Below are positions 30,891 to 33,117 of a stretch of DNA of 33,117 nucleotides, in pieces (the stretch's first letter is position 1; each line of letters starts with the position of its first letter). The stretch is taken from positions 1-33,117 of the forward strand of contig NZ_SMKA01000069.1 of assembly GCF_004348455.1 (NCBI RefSeq), written 5' to 3'. The notes beneath the pieces were generated by a model. The model was not told the origin of the DNA. It saw nothing but the letters and a program-made list of their open reading frames with translations, and did no database searches. Origin of the DNA: Kribbella albertanoniae (GTDB taxonomy: Bacteria > Actinomycetota > Actinomycetes > Propionibacteriales > Kribbellaceae). Made by a program: the position numbers and the translations under genes.

Positions 30891-31382
30891 TCAGCGGTAG
30901 TTCACGAACTGCACCGCGAAGTCCAGGTCCTGCCCCTTGATCAGCGCCTGCACGGCCTGCAGGTCGTCCCGGCTCTTGCTGGAGACCCGCAACTCCTCGC
31001 CCTGGATCTGCGCCTTCACGCCCTTGGGACCTTCGTCCCGAATCAGCTTCGACAGCTTCTTCGCGTTCTCCTGCGTGATTCCCGCGCTGATCGTGGCGTT
31101 GATCTTGTAGATCTTGCCGGACAGCTTGGGCTCGTCGGCCTCCAGCCCCTTCAGCGAGATCTGCCGCTTGACCAGCTTGTCCTTGAGGACGTCGAGTACC
31201 GCGTTGCAGCGCTCCTCGGTGTTCGCCTGCATGTCGATCGCCTCGCCGGACAGCTTGATGCCCGCCTCCACGTTCTTGAAGTCGAACCGCTGGCTGATCT
31301 CCTTCGCCGCCTGGTTCACGGCGTTGTCCACCTCCTGCTGATCGACCTTGTTCACGATGTCGAAGGAGGACTCCGAAGCCAT
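30891..31382 (-). CDS. yajQ: YajQ-family nucleotide-binding protein
   Basis: The 163-residue protein matches YajQ/UPF0234 along its length: SSFDIVNKVDQQEVDNAVNQ near the start, RFDFKN, DKLVKRQISLKGL in the middle and DLQAVQALIKGQDLDFAVQF at the end. It forms two ferredoxin-like domains; homologues bind nucleotides or cyclic di-GMP (in Xanthomonas) or phage and ribosomal RNAs. ATG at 31382 has AAGGAAG upstream with 5-nt spacing, better than the GTG two codons earlier. It is divergent from tRNA-Tyr, 82 nt away. Confidence 0.93.
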   Translation of the reverse strand: MASESSFDIVNKVDQQEVDNAVNQAAKEISQRFDFKNVEAGIKLSGEAIDMQANTEERCNAVLDVLKDKLVKRQISLKGLEADEPKLSGKIYKINATISAGITQENAKKLSKLIRDEGPKGVKAQIQGEELRVSSKSRDDLQAVQALIKGQDLDFAVQFVNYR

Positions 31383-31400
31383 GGGCACTTCCTTTCCGAT

Positions 31401-31429
31401 TTGCCGTCAGGGGCACCTACTGTTGTATC
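31401..31429 (+). promoter_or_regulatory. Promoter of tRNA-Tyr
   Basis: TTGCCG (31401-31406) and TGTATC (31424-31429) stand 17 nt apart, 35 nt upstream of the mature tRNA. A perfect inverted repeat CCGGTTC-AC-GAACCGG (31440-31455) lies in the 5' leader and may help processing. Confidence 0.5.
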
Positions 31430-31464
31430 GTCTCCCACGCCGGTTCACGAACCGGCAGCACCCT

Positions 31465-31547
<83 letters not shown>

Positions 31548-31561
31548 CAGGCGCTAAAACG

Positions 31562-31593
31562 GCCCCTGATCTGCGATCTAGCAGGTCAGGGGC
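31562..31593 (+). terminator. Rho-independent-like terminator after tRNA-Tyr
   Basis: GCCCCTGA (31562-31569) pairs with TCAGGGGC (31586-31593), and CTGC/GCAG extend the stem inside. TGTCTTCGTCTG follows, moderately T-rich. It lies 15 nt past the tRNA, so it ends that transcript. Confidence 0.8.
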
Positions 31594-31599
31594 TGTCTT

Positions 31600-31930
31600 C
31601 GTCTGTCCGGCCAGAACCGGCGACCTGCGGCCGTCTGGGTCATATGCGGGTCATGGACTCCCGGCGGACAGTCCAGGCGGCCTGCTCGCCGCAACCGGGC
31701 ACAAGGGGACTCGGCGGCACGACACCCTCACGGCTCGCCTACCCTGAGGTCGTGCGCCCGGGCGGCGAGCTTCCTGGCGATCGGCTCGTCGAATCGATCT
31801 GTCCCAACCCAGCCCGCGAACTTACCGCCACCTCGTCCTCAGTGCCGGCCACAGGAGTACGGGTGCGGTACGGGCAGCGCGGCGGCGGCGTTGACTTCTA
31901 GCCTCGCGTCTTTCGAGACCCAGCAAGGGA
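31600..31930. other. Gene-poor stretch
   Basis: I find no supported gene between the tRNA terminator and the small secreted protein. A GTG-started 49-codon frame at 31752-31901 has a TACCCT hexamer 6 nt upstream, but its sequence looks like non-coding translation. No repeat, integrase remnant or second tRNA 3' end is visible. Confidence 0.5.
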
Positions 31931-31939
31931 GCGTTTGTG

Positions 31940-32290
31940 ATGCTGTCCGTACGAAGAGTGTCGATGTCGAGCCGCGCGCGCGTAGCGGCGTCGGCGGTCT
32001 TGCTGCTCGCTGCGGTGACCACGACGTTGACGGTGGTGTCCGCCGCGCCGGCAGACGCACGTGAGCCATCGCCACCGACCAATTGCCGTGTCAGTAGCGA
32101 CCGTGGGGCCGTGGCGCGGGCAAGGTGCGAATCCGGATACGGGACCTTCCGCGCCTGGGCCCTTTGCAGCCACAAAGCTGGGAAGGTGTACGGCTCATGG
32201 ATGCATCCGAGCAAGTTCAACAGCTCGAACGCATGGTGCGCGCCTGCCGGGGCCGTGATGGCCTACGGCATCGAGAAGCGCGAAGGCTGA
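31940..32290 (+). CDS. Small secreted four-cysteine protein
   Basis: The 116-residue precursor has an Arg-rich start, a hydrophobic signal (about 17-34) and an Ala-rich cleavage region (SAAPADA). The mature part of about 75 residues has four cysteines (in TNCRV, ARCESG, ALCSH, AWCAP), enough for two disulfides, and a GYGTFRAWALCSHKAGKVYG motif seen in small exported actinobacterial proteins. The function is unknown. AAGGGAG precedes; ATG at 31940 or GTG at 31937 are both possible. Confidence 0.75.
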   Translation: MLSVRRVSMSSRARVAASAVLLLAAVTTTLTVVSAAPADAREPSPPTNCRVSSDRGAVARARCESGYGTFRAWALCSHKAGKVYGSWMHPSKFNSSNAWCAPAGAVMAYGIEKREG

Positions 32291-32313
32291 CAACCAGAGG
32301 CCGTTGGGGGCTG

Positions 32314-32964
32314 CTACCTGGGTGGGCTGTCCCAACCTGGCGGTAGCTCCGGTGGGGACCAGGTGGGGTCGGGGGCGAAGTCGCAGTGGGTTCCGTCGAA
32401 GGGAAACCCACCTTTCTCTGCCAGTGCGATGACACGACGTCCCTCGGCGCGGGCGGCAACCGCGTCTGCGGTGGTCCAGTAGCCGGGGGCATCGGTGAAA
32501 GCGGCGAAGTCGTCTTCGTCCTTCCAGTGCCAGGTCCGGTCGGGGGCGACGACGACGTCGAGGCCCAGGTCGGCGACGTCTATGCCGCGGCGCTGGCCGT
32601 CGGTCCAGCGCGGTCCGCGGATTTCCAGGTTGATGTACCAGCCTGTGAAGCCGTTCGCATCGAAGAACCACCACAACGAGTGCTCGGCACCGGTCGGATT
32701 CCAGATCAGCACGCTGTTGTTCTTCCACTGGCCTGCTAGCAGTGGTCGCGTCGCGACGACGTCGATCGGCTCCTCACGGGTCGCCCGTCCCTGATGATCG
32801 GCGCGGTGGCCGAATCCTGCGCCCACTGGTAGCCACAACAGCAGGCCGTCCACGTCATCGTGTACGACGCGGGTGGCCTGCACCCACGTCACGACGAGGC
32901 CTCGGCGCGACCGCCGTAGTACGACGTCGCCGCGGTTGTAGAAACGGTCCCTCGCGTCAGTCAT
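32314..32964 (-). CDS. DUF402 domain protein (FomD/Ntdp-like phosphatase)
   Basis: The 216-residue protein fits DUF402. A small beta-barrel start has VVLRRSRRGLVVTWVQATRV and LLLWLPVGAGF. The conserved WYINLEIRGPR (about 108-118) and GLDVVVAPDRTWHWKDEDDF (about 135-154) carry the acidic residues expected to bind metal. Family members studied are nucleoside di/triphosphatases and the FomD CMP-phosphonate hydrolase. ATG at 32964 is taken rather than TTG one codon earlier. It is divergent from the truncated ORF at the right edge. Confidence 0.82.
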   Translation of the reverse strand: MTDARDRFYNRGDVVLRRSRRGLVVTWVQATRVVHDDVDGLLLWLPVGAGFGHRADHQGRATREEPIDVVATRPLLAGQWKNNSVLIWNPTGAEHSLWWFFDANGFTGWYINLEIRGPRWTDGQRRGIDVADLGLDVVVAPDRTWHWKDEDDFAAFTDAPGYWTTADAVAARAEGRRVIALAEKGGFPFDGTHCDFAPDPTWSPPELPPGWDSPPR

Positions 32965-32993
32965 CAAGCGATCTTGCCATTTAGGGTTGGGGG

Positions 32994-33117
32994 ATGGTTT
33001 CGTCGACGGTTCGGTGGGCGGGGATGCGGTCGGAGTATGCGGCGTTGGCGCCGCATGCGGGGGTTTCGACGACGAAGGCCGGTCAGGTGGGGGTGTCGTT
33101 CTCGGGGCATCGTGGTC
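32994..33117 (+). CDS. Truncated ORF at right edge, unidentified
   Basis: An open frame starts at ATG 32994 and runs off the window after 41 codons. TAGGGT (32982-32987) lies exactly 6 nt upstream, the same leaderless arrangement seen before several genes here. The visible residues (MVSSTVRWAGMRSEYAALAP and on) are too few for me to name a family. Confidence 0.55.
   Translation, partial: MVSSTVRWAGMRSEYAALAPHAGVSTTKAGQVGVSFSGHRG

Overview
The window is about 33 kb of high-GC DNA with dense actinobacterial coding, many GTG starts, ATGA/GTGA gene overlaps and several leaderless-looking starts. The gene set (a second-type nuo cluster, an ECF42 sigma factor with its DGPF partner, a SigE-family sigma factor, DUF1707, a MacB-like exporter with a two-component system) fits a soil actinomycete. 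A Kribbella-like member of the Propionibacteriales is my best guess, from gene content and an obvious liking for GTAC. Bases 1-15 match the inner end of the Nextera/Tn5 mosaic-end adapter, so the left edge is probably a contig end carrying adapter sequence.

Layout. 1-290: adapter remnant and two tandem imperfect hairpin repeats; the second overlaps the 3' end of an NmrA-like NAD(P)-binding protein gene (272-1087, minus). 1150-2097: nuoH, alone. 2094-7463: a MacB-type export module on the minus strand (permease, ATPase, peptidoglycan-binding adaptor, lipoprotein), divergent from an OmpR-type response regulator and its histidine kinase, with GTTTCC repeats in the shared promoter region. 7477-8720: a YjbR-like protein and an AraC-DinB fusion. 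8875-10386: a secreted phosphodiesterase with a perfect 16-bp palindrome upstream; its 3' end meets an anti-sigma-like gene across a hairpin repeat. 10478-12024: SigE-family sigma factor and membrane partner. 12132-13660: DGPF protein and ECF42 sigma factor. 13718-15179: MTHFR-like protein and a VapBC-type toxin-antitoxin pair. 15259-21300: nuoIJKLMN as one tightly overlapped operon. 21321-24860: DUF1707 protein, arylamine N-acetyltransferase, GNAT acetyltransferase, lactonase and a membrane protein with a SecDF P1-head-like domain. 24895-26914: a PhyH-type dioxygenase operon divergent from an AraC regulator. 26918-29359: an MDR oxidoreductase / alpha-beta hydrolase / TetR operon behind a strong AT-rich promoter holding two operator-like palindromes. 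29609-33117: a small unknown protein, an APH-type kinase, a YajQ protein, tRNA-Tyr, a small secreted cysteine protein, a DUF402 protein and a truncated ORF at the right edge.

How it fits together. The main metabolic theme is a respiratory complex I-like membrane arm (NuoH, I, J, K, L, M, N) with no NuoA-G in view and with nuoH separated from nuoI by about 13 kb of regulators, an exporter and a toxin-antitoxin pair. NuoH looks like the second-set (NuoH2) type known from Streptomyces. Most other genes are small self-contained regulatory modules, each with its regulator next door and in several cases with a visible candidate operator. I see no phage, insertion sequence or CRISPR array. The most distinctive unexplained structure is a family of four 88-102 nt imperfect hairpins at gene ends or in intergenic space.
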